This document shows, in pieces, positions 32,808-43,211 of a DNA stretch of 64,000 bases (position 1 is its first letter; the number at the start of each line of letters is the position of its first letter). Made by a program: the position numbers and the translations under genes. Below the pieces are notes generated by a model. It saw only the letters and a program-made list of their open reading frames with translations. It was not told the origin of the DNA and ran no database searches. The DNA is from an uncultured Gammaproteobacteria bacterium (GTDB taxonomy: Bacteria > Pseudomonadota > Gammaproteobacteria > GCA-001735895), in the NCBI GenBank assembly GCA_947260025.1, contig CAMYON010000029.1, positions 1-64,000 of the forward strand, in the 5' to 3' direction.

Positions 32808-33527
32808 TTAACGATTGGGTAGATATTTCATGGGATCTACGGGTTTGCCATTGCGCCGAATTTCAAAATGCAGTTGCGGCGTGTTATCCCTGCTGCCCAT
32901 TTTTGCGACTACTTTGCCGGCTTTCACCGTAACCCCTTCCTGCACCAGACGTTCCTGACAATATGCATAGGCACTTAAATAAGTATCACTGTGACGTATA
33001 ATAATCAGATTACCATAACCCGCCAAACCATTACCACTATATACCACCTTACCATCGGCAACGGCGCGCACCGGCTGCCCAATTTTGCCGGCGATATCAA
33101 TGCCCCGACGATCGAGCTTCGAGGCCAGAAAAGTATTCAGCGGTTTGCCTTCGGTGGGCCAGAGCCATTTGTTCGGATCACGACCGCGGGGCTCGCTACT
33201 GCTCGGCCTGGTTTTCGCTTTGGTGCTAGTGGTCGGCGTTTTCCTGGTCGCATCCGACTTGCCGGGAGTCGTCGCGGCAACTACCCCACCCTGGGGTTTC
33301 AACAATCGCAGGCGCTGGCCAGGATAGATCGGCTCATTGACGTCGATCTGGTTCCAGCGCGCCAGTTGCTTGTAGTCGAGGCCGTAGCGCCACGCGATCG
33401 AGTAAAGCGTGTCGGATCTTTTTACCGTGTACCAGCCCGGCCCCCGCGATACCTGGCTCGGCGGACTGACCGTAGCGCAGGAAACCAACATGATCACGGC
33501 AAACGCGCTGACGATAGCTGATTTCAT
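32808..33527 (-). CDS. nlpD: LysM/M23 lipoprotein NlpD-like
   Basis: Lipobox SAFAVIMLVSCATV, LysM WYTVKRSDTLYSIAWRYGLDYKQLARWN, degenerate M23 domain, upstream of rpoS. Confidence 0.93.
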   Translation of the reverse strand: MKSAIVSAFAVIMLVSCATVSPPSQVSRGPGWYTVKRSDTLYSIAWRYGLDYKQLARWNQIDVNEPIYPGQRLRLLKPQGGVVAATTPGKSDATRKTPTTSTKAKTRPSSSEPRGRDPNKWLWPTEGKPLNTFLASKLDRRGIDIAGKIGQPVRAVADGKVVYSGNGLAGYGNLIIIRHSDTYLSAYAYCQERLVQEGVTVKAGKVVAKMGSRDNTPQLHFEIRRNGKPVDPMKYLPNR

Positions 33528-33544
33528 GACCCGAATTCTAAGGT

Positions 33545-34126
33545 TTACACATTATAAACAGCAATCGCCAGCAGCAGGGCAACGACGATAGCCCAGCCGA
33601 TAATTTCGATATATTTCAAAAGCCTGGGCTCGATTGCCGGGCCGAACCTTGCCAGGCACCAGGCCAGCAGGTAGAAACGCGAGCCGCGCCCGATGATCGA
33701 GGCCAGTAAAAACGGCAGGATGGCCAGGTTCAGCACCCCGGCCGCGATGGTGAATATTTTGTAAGGCACCGGGGAAAAGCCGGCCACCAGCACGGCCCAG
33801 AAGCCCCATTGGGCAAACCAGTTCATCACCGTCTGGAACCTGTCCTGGTAGCCCCACTCGACAATCAACGGTTGCGCCAGATCGAACAGAAATGCGCCTA
33901 TCAGGTAACCAATCAAACCGCCGAGCACGGAAAAAATCAGGGTCAGTCCCGCCAGCCGCATAGCGCGTTCCGGTTGCGCGAGCGACATCGGTGCCAGCAT
34001 CACGTCGGGAGGCGGAAACGGCAGAATAAATGATTCGACAAAACTCAGCAGCGAGAGGTAATACGGCGCATCTTTTCGCCGCGAAAATCGAATGACCCGG
34101 TGGTAAATGGGTTCGAACAGTTGCAC
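33545..34126 (-). CDS. YqaA/DedA-family membrane protein
   Basis: Multi-TM; YLSLLSFVESFILPFPPPDVMLAPMSLAQPERA. Confidence 0.85.
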   Translation of the reverse strand: MQLFEPIYHRVIRFSRRKDAPYYLSLLSFVESFILPFPPPDVMLAPMSLAQPERAMRLAGLTLIFSVLGGLIGYLIGAFLFDLAQPLIVEWGYQDRFQTVMNWFAQWGFWAVLVAGFSPVPYKIFTIAAGVLNLAILPFLLASIIGRGSRFYLLAWCLARFGPAIEPRLLKYIEIIGWAIVVALLLAIAVYNV

Positions 34127-34761
34127 TAACCGAGCCCCGGCAAAAGCGGCACGAATATGACTTTTTCCAGCTCGTCGCAGATCAGGCCATCCGGGCTGCG
34201 AGTCACTTTGGTCATCGTCTGATCGGCGCCGTTATCGATTGGCAGCACCATGATGCCCCCCTCGCTCAACTGCGCCACCAGCGCTTCCGGTATTTCGCTG
34301 CAGGCGGCGGTCATGATGATGCGGTCGAAGCGATAGCTGGGATTGGGCCAGCCCTCGATGCCGTCCGTGTGGCGCAACTGCACGTTGTATAATTCCAGCT
34401 CCGCGAGACGTTTCTTCGCCTGCTGATGCAGCGCCTCGATACGCTCGACGCTGTATACCTGCGGAAAAATACTCGCCAGTACCGCGGTCTGGTAGCCGCA
34501 ACCGGTGCCGATTTCGAGCACCGAGTTACCGACTCCGTCCTCCAGCAGCAACTGCGTCATGTAGGCCACGATGAAAGGTTGCGAAATCGTCTGCCCGTAA
34601 CCAATCGGCAACGCGGTATCCTCGTAAGCACGATGCGCCAGCGCTTCGTCGACGAACAAATGCCTTGGTACGCGGCGCATCACGTCGAGCACCTGCTCGT
34701 TGTGGATGCCCTGCTCCTGCAATCGGTTGATCAGGCGATCTCGCGTGCGCTGCGAGGTCAT
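34126..34761 (-). CDS. pcm: Protein-L-isoaspartate O-methyltransferase
   Basis: VPRHLFVDEALAHRAYEDTALPIGYGQTISQPFIVAYMTQLL; VLEIGTGCGYQTAVLA. Confidence 0.96.
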   Translation of the reverse strand: MTSQRTRDRLINRLQEQGIHNEQVLDVMRRVPRHLFVDEALAHRAYEDTALPIGYGQTISQPFIVAYMTQLLLEDGVGNSVLEIGTGCGYQTAVLASIFPQVYSVERIEALHQQAKKRLAELELYNVQLRHTDGIEGWPNPSYRFDRIIMTAACSEIPEALVAQLSEGGIMVLPIDNGADQTMTKVTRSPDGLICDELEKVIFVPLLPGLG

Positions 34762-34793
34762 ACCGATACCCTGGTGGTTGCGGCCCGCTGGAT

Positions 34794-35540
34794 TCACAGT
34801 TGAACCAGCCAGTCGCGCAGCGGCTCGATACCCAGGTGACGGGTCAGATCGATCTGCATCGGGGTAACCGAAGCGATACCGTGTTCAACCGCGTGAAAAT
34901 CGGTTCCCGGTCCGGCATCCTGGGCTTCCCCCGGCGGACCGACCCAGTAGACTGGCCGACCATGGGGATCGCTTTGTTTGACCATGGATTCGGCCTTGTG
35001 ACGAAAGCCCAGGCGGGTGGCCTGGACCTTCGGCATTTCGTCTGGCGGCAGATCCGGCACGTTGATATTCAGCAGGGTATCGTCGGGCAGCGGCTCTGCG
35101 CTTAGTCGTTCGATGATACGCCGGGTAATTTGCGCCGCGGTCAGGTAGTGCGTGGCCGGTTTCCCCGCGAGTGATACCGCGATCGCCGGCAATCCCAGGT
35201 AACGACCCTCCATCGCCCCCGCAACCGTGCCCGAGTAAAGCACGTCGTCACCGAGATTGGGACCGGCGTTGATCCCGGATACCACCATGTCGGGCGCCGG
35301 GTCGAGCAATCCGGAAAGCGCCAGGTGAACGCAATCGGTTGGCGTGCCGTCGACATAGTAAAATCCATCGCTCGACCGTTCCACGCGCAGCGGACGCATC
35401 AACGTCAGCGAGTTGCTGGCGCCGCTCTTGTTGCGATCCGGTGCCACCACGGAAATCCGGGCGACCTGGGCGAGTTCTTGAGCGAGTAATTTGATTCCGG
35501 GCGCGAGATAGCCGTCGTCGTTAGTAATGAGAATATGCAT
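34794..35540 (-). CDS. surE: 5'/3'-nucleotidase SurE
   Basis: MHILITNDDGYLAPGIKLLAQEL; VVAPDRNKSGASNSLTL; VSGINAGPNLGDDVLYSGTVAGAMEG. Confidence 0.96.
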   Translation of the reverse strand: MHILITNDDGYLAPGIKLLAQELAQVARISVVAPDRNKSGASNSLTLMRPLRVERSSDGFYYVDGTPTDCVHLALSGLLDPAPDMVVSGINAGPNLGDDVLYSGTVAGAMEGRYLGLPAIAVSLAGKPATHYLTAAQITRRIIERLSAEPLPDDTLLNINVPDLPPDEMPKVQATRLGFRHKAESMVKQSDPHGRPVYWVGPPGEAQDAGPGTDFHAVEHGIASVTPMQIDLTRHLGIEPLRDWLVQL

Positions 35541-35630
35541 CGATCTGGAATTCTATCTGATTTGAATGCAGGTCAAAGAGTATTTTCGGATAATATTGGC
35601 GAAAACCGGGTTTTACTACGCGATAAATTC

Positions 35631-36134
35631 ATGAACGACGACGATGATTCCGAATTTGCCAGCCTGATGGCGGGCGTCAAGCGACTGCATAGTGATCGCA
35701 TCAATGTCTATCGGCATCGCGGGCATAAAAAGTTCACGCCCCGTAGCCAGGATCATAAAGCCGCGGCGCCGGTAAATTTTCCATCCATATCAACACCGGC
35801 ACGCGACTCGCATTTCAACAGCGGCATGCAAACCAAACTGCAGCGCCGGATTCGGCAAGGGCAAATCCGGCCCGAGGCCAGTCTCGATCTGCACGGCTAC
35901 CGGCAACATGAGGCCGAGCAAGCGCTAGCAGAATTTTTTGGGCACGCACTGCAACGGGGCATGCGCATGGTAATCGTCATACATGGGCAGGGTTATCGTT
36001 CGCAAAGCGACGCCGTGCTCAAGCCGCTGGTACAGCGCTGGCTAGCGTGCCAACCAGGAGTGCTGGCCTGGTGCCCGGCGCAACCCCGTGACGGCGCCGC
36101 CGGCGCCAGCTACGTATACCTGCGTTCAAGCTAA
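35631..36134 (+). CDS. Smr-domain DNA nuclease (SmrA-like)
   Basis: PEASLDLHGYRQHEAEQALAEFFGHALQRGMRMVIVIHGQGYRS. Confidence 0.88.
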   Translation: MNDDDDSEFASLMAGVKRLHSDRINVYRHRGHKKFTPRSQDHKAAAPVNFPSISTPARDSHFNSGMQTKLQRRIRQGQIRPEASLDLHGYRQHEAEQALAEFFGHALQRGMRMVIVIHGQGYRSQSDAVLKPLVQRWLACQPGVLAWCPAQPRDGAAGASYVYLRSS

Positions 36135-36148
36135 TAGAAATTCCTGGT

Positions 36149-36922
36149 TTACTGGAAGTCGACGGGCCAGTTGATTTCGGCAGCGGTGTAGATACCGACG
36201 ATGACTTCACCCAGGCTCTCGGGCATTCGCGCCTGCCGCGGGGACAGTGGAATCCGCCCTCCCATGATTTCCGCCCTGGTTTGCGGGTACAGCGGCCGGT
36301 TAAACGGCTCGGCATAGCCCTGCGGATGCAAGGGCATACTGCCGGCATCGTACTTGTCCTTCGCTCCCAGCGTGTGCATCAGCTCGTGGGCAATCACCAC
36401 CTGGTTGGAACCGCTGTAAGCCTTGTCCGCAAACCCGTTGATCAGCGCAATCAACCCGCCCTGCAAGCCGGTGGAATGACGCAGGCTTTGCGTGGTGGCG
36501 GTATCGTAATAGCTGACAAACAGCTCGATATCACCGACATCGCTATCGCTGCTCCAGGCACGTCGCATTGCCCAGGCTCGAAACTTGAGACTCCACCAGA
36601 TGTTCTCAGCAATGTTCCGTCCCGAGGGTGGCTGCGGCGGGTGCGACTGCAAACGTCCATCATACTCGATCTGGATCGCCTCGATCGAGACACCGTGGCG
36701 TCGTGCTTCGCGATTGATAAATTTTTCGATTGGCTTGAAATCCTGCGATTCGAGACCGTCGATATATTTATCGGTGGTGCCGCGGCCGTCGCCGCTGACC
36801 GCGTAAACCCGCACCCAGAGCGGCCGGTCCCAGCTGGTGGTACGAAATTCGTTGACTGCTTCATTCACCGCCACGAACAACAGGATCAGCAGCAGGATCA
36901 GGTAGCGCAGATGCTTTCGCAT
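36149..36922 (-). CDS. Membrane-anchored putative zinc metalloprotease
   Basis: N-terminal TM segment; VVIAHELMHTLGAKDKYD (HExxH). Confidence 0.6.
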   Translation of the reverse strand: MRKHLRYLILLLILLFVAVNEAVNEFRTTSWDRPLWVRVYAVSGDGRGTTDKYIDGLESQDFKPIEKFINREARRHGVSIEAIQIEYDGRLQSHPPQPPSGRNIAENIWWSLKFRAWAMRRAWSSDSDVGDIELFVSYYDTATTQSLRHSTGLQGGLIALINGFADKAYSGSNQVVIAHELMHTLGAKDKYDAGSMPLHPQGYAEPFNRPLYPQTRAEIMGGRIPLSPRQARMPESLGEVIVGIYTAAEINWPVDFQ

Positions 36923-36928
36923 GGCGCG

Positions 36929-37942
36929 CTAACCTGCCAGCAGTTGCTCGGCACGATAGAGCACATCCATGCCAGCGTCTTTTCGGCAGGCGTTTTCGCT
37001 CAGATATCGGCGCCAGCGCCGCGCATGCGGTTGCCCGTTGAACAGGCCCAACAGGTGTCGCACCACACGCATCAACGGAATCCCCGATTCGAGTTGCTGT
37101 TCGATATAGGGATAAAAGCGGTGCAGCATTTCGCTGCGACCAGGTGTTGCGCACTGCTGACGACCAAAAACGACCTGGTCGACATCGTGCAACAGGTAGG
37201 GATTGCTGTAAGGCTCGCGACCGAGCATGACACCGTCGACCTGCTGCAAATGATCGAGGCAGGCGTCGAGGTTTCTGATACCGCCATTGACGATGATCTG
37301 CTGCTCGGGAAAATCCTGCTTCAAACGATATACCCAGTCATACTTCAACGGCGGGATCTCGCGATTCTGCTTCGGACTAAGGCCCTGCAGCCAGGCGTTG
37401 CGCGCGTGCACGATCAGGGCCGCGGCACCGGCCTCGACCTGCGCCGCGGCGAAGCCGGCGAAAACATCGTAGTCTTCCTGCTGATCGACGCCGGTACGGT
37501 GCTTGACCGTGACCGGTAACGACGATGCCGATTTCAGCGCCGATACGCACTCGGCTACCAGCGGCGGCTGCTTCATCAGACAGGCACCGAAGCTGCCGGA
37601 TTGCACCCGGTCGCTGGGGCAACCGCAGTTCAGGTTGATCTCGTCGTAGCCGTAATCATGGCAAATCTGCGCCGCGCGATACAGCAACTCCGGGTCCGAA
37701 CCACCCAGCTGAACCGCCAGCGGATGCTCTTGCTCGCTGAATCCCAGCAGCCGATCCCGATCGCCGTGCACGATGGCCGCCGCGGTAACCATTTCGGTAT
37801 ACAGCAGGATATTGTCCGAAAACAGGCGCAGGAAGAAGCGGCTATGGCGGTCCGAACAGTCCATCATCGGCGCGATACAGAATCGCCGGTTAAGCGTCGA
37901 ACGCGTTGCCGGGACCAGCGGGATTTCGTTAGCCAGCTGCAT
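36929..37942 (-). CDS. dusA: tRNA-dihydrouridine(20/20a) synthase DusA
   Basis: RFCIAPMMDCSDRHSRFFLRLFS; INLNCGCPSDRVQSGSFGACLM; VKHRTGVD. Confidence 0.93.
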   Translation of the reverse strand: MQLANEIPLVPATRSTLNRRFCIAPMMDCSDRHSRFFLRLFSDNILLYTEMVTAAAIVHGDRDRLLGFSEQEHPLAVQLGGSDPELLYRAAQICHDYGYDEINLNCGCPSDRVQSGSFGACLMKQPPLVAECVSALKSASSLPVTVKHRTGVDQQEDYDVFAGFAAAQVEAGAAALIVHARNAWLQGLSPKQNREIPPLKYDWVYRLKQDFPEQQIIVNGGIRNLDACLDHLQQVDGVMLGREPYSNPYLLHDVDQVVFGRQQCATPGRSEMLHRFYPYIEQQLESGIPLMRVVRHLLGLFNGQPHARRWRRYLSENACRKDAGMDVLYRAEQLLAG

Positions 37943-40063
37943 TCAGGCGATTCTCCTGACGTCCTGGACGTTGGGCAACTGCGATAGCTTGTCGATGATG
38001 GTTACCAGTTCGTCGACGCTGCGGATTTCCATGGTCAAGCGGGTATAAACCAGCTGCTCATCCTGTTTGGTATTGGAGTTGACGTTCAACAGGTTGATCT
38101 TGAGGTTTGCCAGAATAGTGCTGATATCCTGCATCAAGCCGGTGCGCTGGTAAGCGGTCACGCTGACCTCGACCGGGTACACCGAACCGCTTTGATGTCC
38201 CCACTCGACCTCGATCAGGCGTTGCCGTTTCTCCTCCGGCAAAGACAGGATATTGGGGCAACTGCGCTTGTGCACCGTGATTCCGCTGTTGACCGTGATG
38301 AATCCGATAATCGAATCGCCAGGTACCGGCTTGCAGCAGCGCCCGAACTGGGTCATCAGGTTTCCGACCCCGTGGATGCTGACCTCGTCCTTCGAGGACG
38401 GGGCCTGGGTTTCTTTCTTGAGTTTCCTGAAAGGATCCTGTTCGGGCTCGGTCTGCAGGTAACCCAGAATCTGGGCGGCGGTGATCAACCCGCGCCCGAT
38501 ATCGGCAAAAAACTGATCCGCATCCTTGCGCTTGAAATGCGCAACGACCTGCTTGAGATCCGCATTGTGAATCGAAAACTTGCTTAAGCTGCGATCGTAA
38601 ATCCCCTTGCCGTCGAGCAGGTTCTGCTCGAAATCCTGGTGGTTAAACCAGTTACGCACCTTGGATCGAGTCCCGGCGGACTTGATAAACCCGAGGTTCT
38701 TGTTCATCCAGTCGCGGCTGGGGCGGCCCTCCTTGGTGGTCAGGATTTCGACCTCGTCGCCGGTTTGCAGCACCGTTGTCAGGTTGACGATGCGCCCGTT
38801 GACCTTGGCCCCGCGGCAGCGATGACCGACCTCGGAATGAATACTGTAGGCAAAATCCAGCGGCGTACCGCCCTTCGGAATATCGATGATTTGCCCGGTC
38901 GGGGTAAAAACGTAGACCCTGTCATTAGACAGCTCGTTCGAGATTTCGGACATTGCATCCGACACCTCCTCCACCGAACCCTGCAGCAAATCGCGCATTT
39001 GCGAGATGCTTGCCTCCATACGCTGATCGAGCCTGGCACCCTCCTTGTAACGCCAGTGCGAGGCAACGCCGAGTTCCGCATTCTCATGCATTTCGTAGGT
39101 TCGTATCTGGACTTCGACGATCTTGCCGTCCTCGGCCACCACCGCGGTGTGCAGCGAACGGTAACCATTTTCCTTGGGGTTGGCGATGTAGTCGTCGAAC
39201 TCCTTGGGGATATGCTGCCAGCTGGTATGCACGACTCCGAGCACCGCGTAACAATTAGCCACCGAGTCGACCAGTATCCGCACCGCGCGTACGTCGAAGA
39301 GTTCATGGAATTCGAGATTCTTGCGCTGCATCTTGCGCCAGATACTGACGATGTGTTTCACCCGACCCTGCACGCTGGCTTCGATTTCCTGCTCCTGCAG
39401 TAACGACTGCAGCTGCGTCTTGAAGCCGTCGATGAAGGCCTCGCGTTCGCTGCGCTTCTCTTCCAGCAGTTTCGCAATGCGTTTGTAAACCAGCGGTTCC
39501 AGTGCGCGGAAGGCGAGATCCTCGAGTTCCCACTTGAGCAATCCCATGCCGAGGCGATTGGCCAGCGGCGCATAGATATCGAGGGTTTCGCGCGCGATCT
39601 GGCGGCGCAGCTCGTAATCGCCGTGTTTCAACAGCCCCAGGCGTTCGACGCGGTAGCACAGCTTGATCAACATAACCCGCACGTCGGTGATGACAGCCAT
39701 CAGCAGGCGCCGCAATTTCTCCGCCTGTTCCGGGCTGTCGATACGCGTCGGGACGCCGTCCTTGAGGGCATTGAGCTGGTTCACTCCCTGCGTCAATTGC
39801 GCGACTTTCTGGCCGAATTCTTCCTCGATAGACTTGCCATCGAGCACCTCGCGCAGTCCCGGATCGCTGAGCAACGTCGCAATTACCGCCTCGCGGTCGT
39901 TACCCAGCTCCAGCACCCTGCGAGCGACGTCGACGCTGCGCGGTCTGCTCTTGTCGGAATGCACCGAAACCGAGGCATAATCCAGCGCGCTGGCGAACTG
40001 TTCATCCCAGCCCAGGCTTTGGGTTACCTCGGTTACGAAAGAATCTTGAGCAACGCTATTCAC
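37943..40063 (-). CDS. relA: GTP pyrophosphokinase RelA
   Basis: RelA/SpoT synthetase, TGS and ACT domains (LFDVRAVRILVDSVANCYAVLGVVH; DFAYSIHSEVGHRCRGAKVNGRIV); degenerate N-terminal HD. Confidence 0.9.
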   Translation of the reverse strand: MNSVAQDSFVTEVTQSLGWDEQFASALDYASVSVHSDKSRPRSVDVARRVLELGNDREAVIATLLSDPGLREVLDGKSIEEEFGQKVAQLTQGVNQLNALKDGVPTRIDSPEQAEKLRRLLMAVITDVRVMLIKLCYRVERLGLLKHGDYELRRQIARETLDIYAPLANRLGMGLLKWELEDLAFRALEPLVYKRIAKLLEEKRSEREAFIDGFKTQLQSLLQEQEIEASVQGRVKHIVSIWRKMQRKNLEFHELFDVRAVRILVDSVANCYAVLGVVHTSWQHIPKEFDDYIANPKENGYRSLHTAVVAEDGKIVEVQIRTYEMHENAELGVASHWRYKEGARLDQRMEASISQMRDLLQGSVEEVSDAMSEISNELSNDRVYVFTPTGQIIDIPKGGTPLDFAYSIHSEVGHRCRGAKVNGRIVNLTTVLQTGDEVEILTTKEGRPSRDWMNKNLGFIKSAGTRSKVRNWFNHQDFEQNLLDGKGIYDRSLSKFSIHNADLKQVVAHFKRKDADQFFADIGRGLITAAQILGYLQTEPEQDPFRKLKKETQAPSSKDEVSIHGVGNLMTQFGRCCKPVPGDSIIGFITVNSGITVHKRSCPNILSLPEEKRQRLIEVEWGHQSGSVYPVEVSVTAYQRTGLMQDISTILANLKINLLNVNSNTKQDEQLVYTRLTMEIRSVDELVTIIDKLSQLPNVQDVRRIA

Positions 40064-40074
40064 GGCCGCCTTGA

Positions 40075-42525
40075 TCAGGAGCGTAGTATCTTCATCGGTG
40101 AAACATTATAGACCCTGCGGCTGACCATGATACCGGCAATCGTCAATACAAGGCAGGAAGACAGCAGGCTGTAAGCCCAAACGCTGGCCGAGAAATGAAA
40201 CTCGATATTGAAGAACTGGACGCTGATCAACCATGCGGCAACGGTCGCGAAACAGGCCGAGAAAAAGCCGATCAAGGCCCCCATCAGCGTGAATTCGAGC
40301 ACGTGTACGCGGTATAGCTGGTTGGTATGCGCGCTCAGCGCACGCAGCAGCGCAGACTCGATCTCGCGCTCGTGCCGGCCCGTCTGGATCGCGGCCAGCA
40401 GCACGATTAGCGCCGAGGCCAGCGCGAACAGGAAGAAGAACTGCAGCGCGACGCTGGCCTTGTCGACGATGTTACGCACCCGCGCCATCAGCTCGGTAAT
40501 ATCGAGTAGCGTAATCGACGGAAAACGCTGCAGCAGCCGCCTCAGATCCGCCTTGTTCTGCTCCTCGATAAGAGCGCTCAACAATCCTGTCTGCGGCAAG
40601 TCTGCCAGTAATCCCGGATTCGCTATCAGGTAAAAATTGGGTTTGAAATTCTCCCACACCACGGTGCGGATGCTGGTTACCGCAGCGCGCAGCGTCTTGC
40701 TGCCGACGGTCAGCGTCAACTCATCGCCAATTTCCAGTTCGAGCCTGTCCGCCATGCCCTGTTCCACCGAGAGCTGTCCGCGCGGATCGTCGGGATCGAG
40801 CCATTCTCCGGCAACGATTTCATTCTGGTCAGGGATTTCGCTTGCATGGGTGATATTAAACGTATGCCTGACCATGTTGTCCGCGCGCGGGTGCAGAAAA
40901 TCTATCTCGTCGACATCGATCGAGTTGATCTGAGTAAGGCGCGCCCGCGCCAGCGCATAGGGTGTGGATGCCTCGATCCCGTGCTGTTGCATGTAGGCGC
41001 CGACCGCCGCGATATCGTCACTGCGGATATTGATCAGGAAATAGTTGGGAATATCCTCGGGCAACTGCTCCTGCCAGGAACCCAGCAACTCGTCCTTGAC
41101 CACCGCGATCAACAGGATCGCTATCAGCACCAGGCTAAAGCCTGACATGACGTAAATCGCACCGCGCGAACTTGCCTGCAGGCGACTGAGCAGGTACTGG
41201 CGCAGCCAGAAACGGCGCTGCGAGGAAAACAGCAGCAGCTTGACCATCCAGCCCAGAATCAAGGGCAGTGCAAAGGCGCAGACTAACACCATGGCGAGCG
41301 TCGCCACCGCCAACATCGAGCTTTGCATTAACAATACCAGCACCCCGAAAATCGCAACGACGGCGCTGCCGGTGATCAGCAGCCCGCGCAACCACGAGCG
41401 CCGGTTGACCGCGGTGCGCAGTACCTGCATCGGCGGCGTTGCGGTCGCATTGATCAGGTAGGGCAGCGAAAATCCTGCCAGCGCCAGCAATCCGACCAGC
41501 CCCGCGAAAAAATAAGGTTTCAGGCTATACACCTGCGGCAGGGTCCTGCCGAACCATCCATCGAGTGCCCACTGCAGCGGAAACTGGGTAACCCAGCCGA
41601 CCGCGATTCCGGCGATCGTCGCCGCAATCCATAGACCGCCGAGTTGCTTCAGGTAATAGCGGAACAGGTTTTTCTGAGAAATACCGAAGGCACGCAGCAT
41701 CGCCACCTTGGGCGCCTCGCGGCTGGCGGTATAGCGCGCGGTGATAGCAATCGCCGCCATGGCGATCACCAGTGTCAATACAATCGCGAGTGCGAAAAAC
41801 TTGCGCGTACGTTCCAGCGCCTGGCGCATCTCGGGACGCGCGTTTTCGAGGTCCTGAACCTCTTCACCGGGTTTAAGGTTCTCCGTGAGCCAGATTTTGA
41901 AGCGATTGATATCGCCCTGCTCCCCGGCAAACATCATGCGGTAACGTACCCGGCTTCCCGGAACCACGAGGCCGGTCGCGGGCATGTCTGCGATATTCAT
42001 CAGCACGCGCGGCGCCAGGTTGAAAATCGCGCCGCCGCGGTCGGGTTCGAAAGTCAACAACCAGCGAGTGTCGAAGCTGGTCTCACCGAGCGACAGGGAT
42101 TGATCGACCAGTTGCGCCAGCTTGGTATCCACCCACACCTCGCCCCGGGCGGGAATCTCGCTGCTGACCGATCGCTCGCCGGCGACCTCTCGCGCTCGTT
42201 CGAGGCGACCGCGCAGCGGGTAGGCGTCGTCGACCGCCTTGAGTTCGACCAGCCGCGGATCGTCATCGACGAAAATCGCGGTGCGCAGGCTGACGCTGCT
42301 ACTGACCTGCAGGCCTCGCTGCCGCGCCGCCTGGCGGTAGGCGGGATCGAATTCGGCGCTCGAAACGATCACCATATCTGCCGCCAGCAACTCGCTGGCC
42401 TGGCGATCCAGCAACAGCCCGATACGCTCGGTAACCAGCTGGCTCGAGGTCACGATGCCCACGGTGATGACCGTGGCGACGAACATCAACCAGTAAGCGT
42501 GTATGGTTGCGCGCCTGACCTTCAC
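40075..42525 (-). CDS. ABC transporter permease (FtsX/YbbP-like)
   Basis: About 816 aa, repeated FtsX TM domains (ALVIAMAAIAITARYTASREAPKVAMLRAFGIS). Confidence 0.88.
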   Translation of the reverse strand: MKVRRATIHAYWLMFVATVITVGIVTSSQLVTERIGLLLDRQASELLAADMVIVSSAEFDPAYRQAARQRGLQVSSSVSLRTAIFVDDDPRLVELKAVDDAYPLRGRLERAREVAGERSVSSEIPARGEVWVDTKLAQLVDQSLSLGETSFDTRWLLTFEPDRGGAIFNLAPRVLMNIADMPATGLVVPGSRVRYRMMFAGEQGDINRFKIWLTENLKPGEEVQDLENARPEMRQALERTRKFFALAIVLTLVIAMAAIAITARYTASREAPKVAMLRAFGISQKNLFRYYLKQLGGLWIAATIAGIAVGWVTQFPLQWALDGWFGRTLPQVYSLKPYFFAGLVGLLALAGFSLPYLINATATPPMQVLRTAVNRRSWLRGLLITGSAVVAIFGVLVLLMQSSMLAVATLAMVLVCAFALPLILGWMVKLLLFSSQRRFWLRQYLLSRLQASSRGAIYVMSGFSLVLIAILLIAVVKDELLGSWQEQLPEDIPNYFLINIRSDDIAAVGAYMQQHGIEASTPYALARARLTQINSIDVDEIDFLHPRADNMVRHTFNITHASEIPDQNEIVAGEWLDPDDPRGQLSVEQGMADRLELEIGDELTLTVGSKTLRAAVTSIRTVVWENFKPNFYLIANPGLLADLPQTGLLSALIEEQNKADLRRLLQRFPSITLLDITELMARVRNIVDKASVALQFFFLFALASALIVLLAAIQTGRHEREIESALLRALSAHTNQLYRVHVLEFTLMGALIGFFSACFATVAAWLISVQFFNIEFHFSASVWAYSLLSSCLVLTIAGIMVSRRVYNVSPMKILRS

Positions 42526-43211
42526 GCCGCGGCACCGTTCAGCAAGCGACCGGATTCGATCAGGATCTGGCGATCGCCGCGCTCCAGCAACTCGCCTTCG
42601 TGCGTCACCAGCACCAGGGTGGTACCCGACTGGTCACGCAGGTGGAACATCAGGTCCGCGATCTGACGCCCGGTGGTGGCATCGAGATTACCGGTGGGTT
42701 CATCGGCGAACAGGACGCGCGGCTTGACCGCAAAGGCGCGGGCTATGGCCACTCGCTGCTGCTCGCCTCCCGACAGGTGCTCCACCAGGGTATCGGTCTT
42801 GGACTCGAGTCCAACCTGGTGCAGGCTTTGTTGCGCCTGATCGTGCGCACCGTCGACCCCCGACAGTTCCAGCGGCAGCATGACGTTTTGAATCGCGGTT
42901 GCGCCCTGTACCAGGTGGAACGACTGGAAAACGAAACCGACCCTGCCCGAGCGTATCGCCGAACGCTGCTCCTCGCTTTTGCCGGCAAGGTTTTCACCGA
43001 ACAGGAATACTTCGCCCGCGCTGGCCTGATCCAGACCCGCCATCAATCCGAGCAACGTGGTCTTGCCGGATCCCGATGCACCCTTGATGACGACCGCCTC
43101 CTGGTACTTAACATCCAGCGATATATTATTTACGATGTCGAGCTTGCCATCCGGCGTATCAACAAACTTACCGACCTGGTTTAAAGCGATGCAAAGATTA
43201 TCTTCAGCCAT
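42522..43211 (-). CDS. ABC transporter ATP-binding protein (YbbA-like)
   Basis: [52 protein letters not shown]. Confidence 0.94.
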   Translation of the reverse strand: MAEDNLCIALNQVGKFVDTPDGKLDIVNNISLDVKYQEAVVIKGASGSGKTTLLGLMAGLDQASAGEVFLFGENLAGKSEEQRSAIRSGRVGFVFQSFHLVQGATAIQNVMLPLELSGVDGAHDQAQQSLHQVGLESKTDTLVEHLSGGEQQRVAIARAFAVKPRVLFADEPTGNLDATTGRQIADLMFHLRDQSGTTLVLVTHEGELLERGDRQILIESGRLLNGAAA

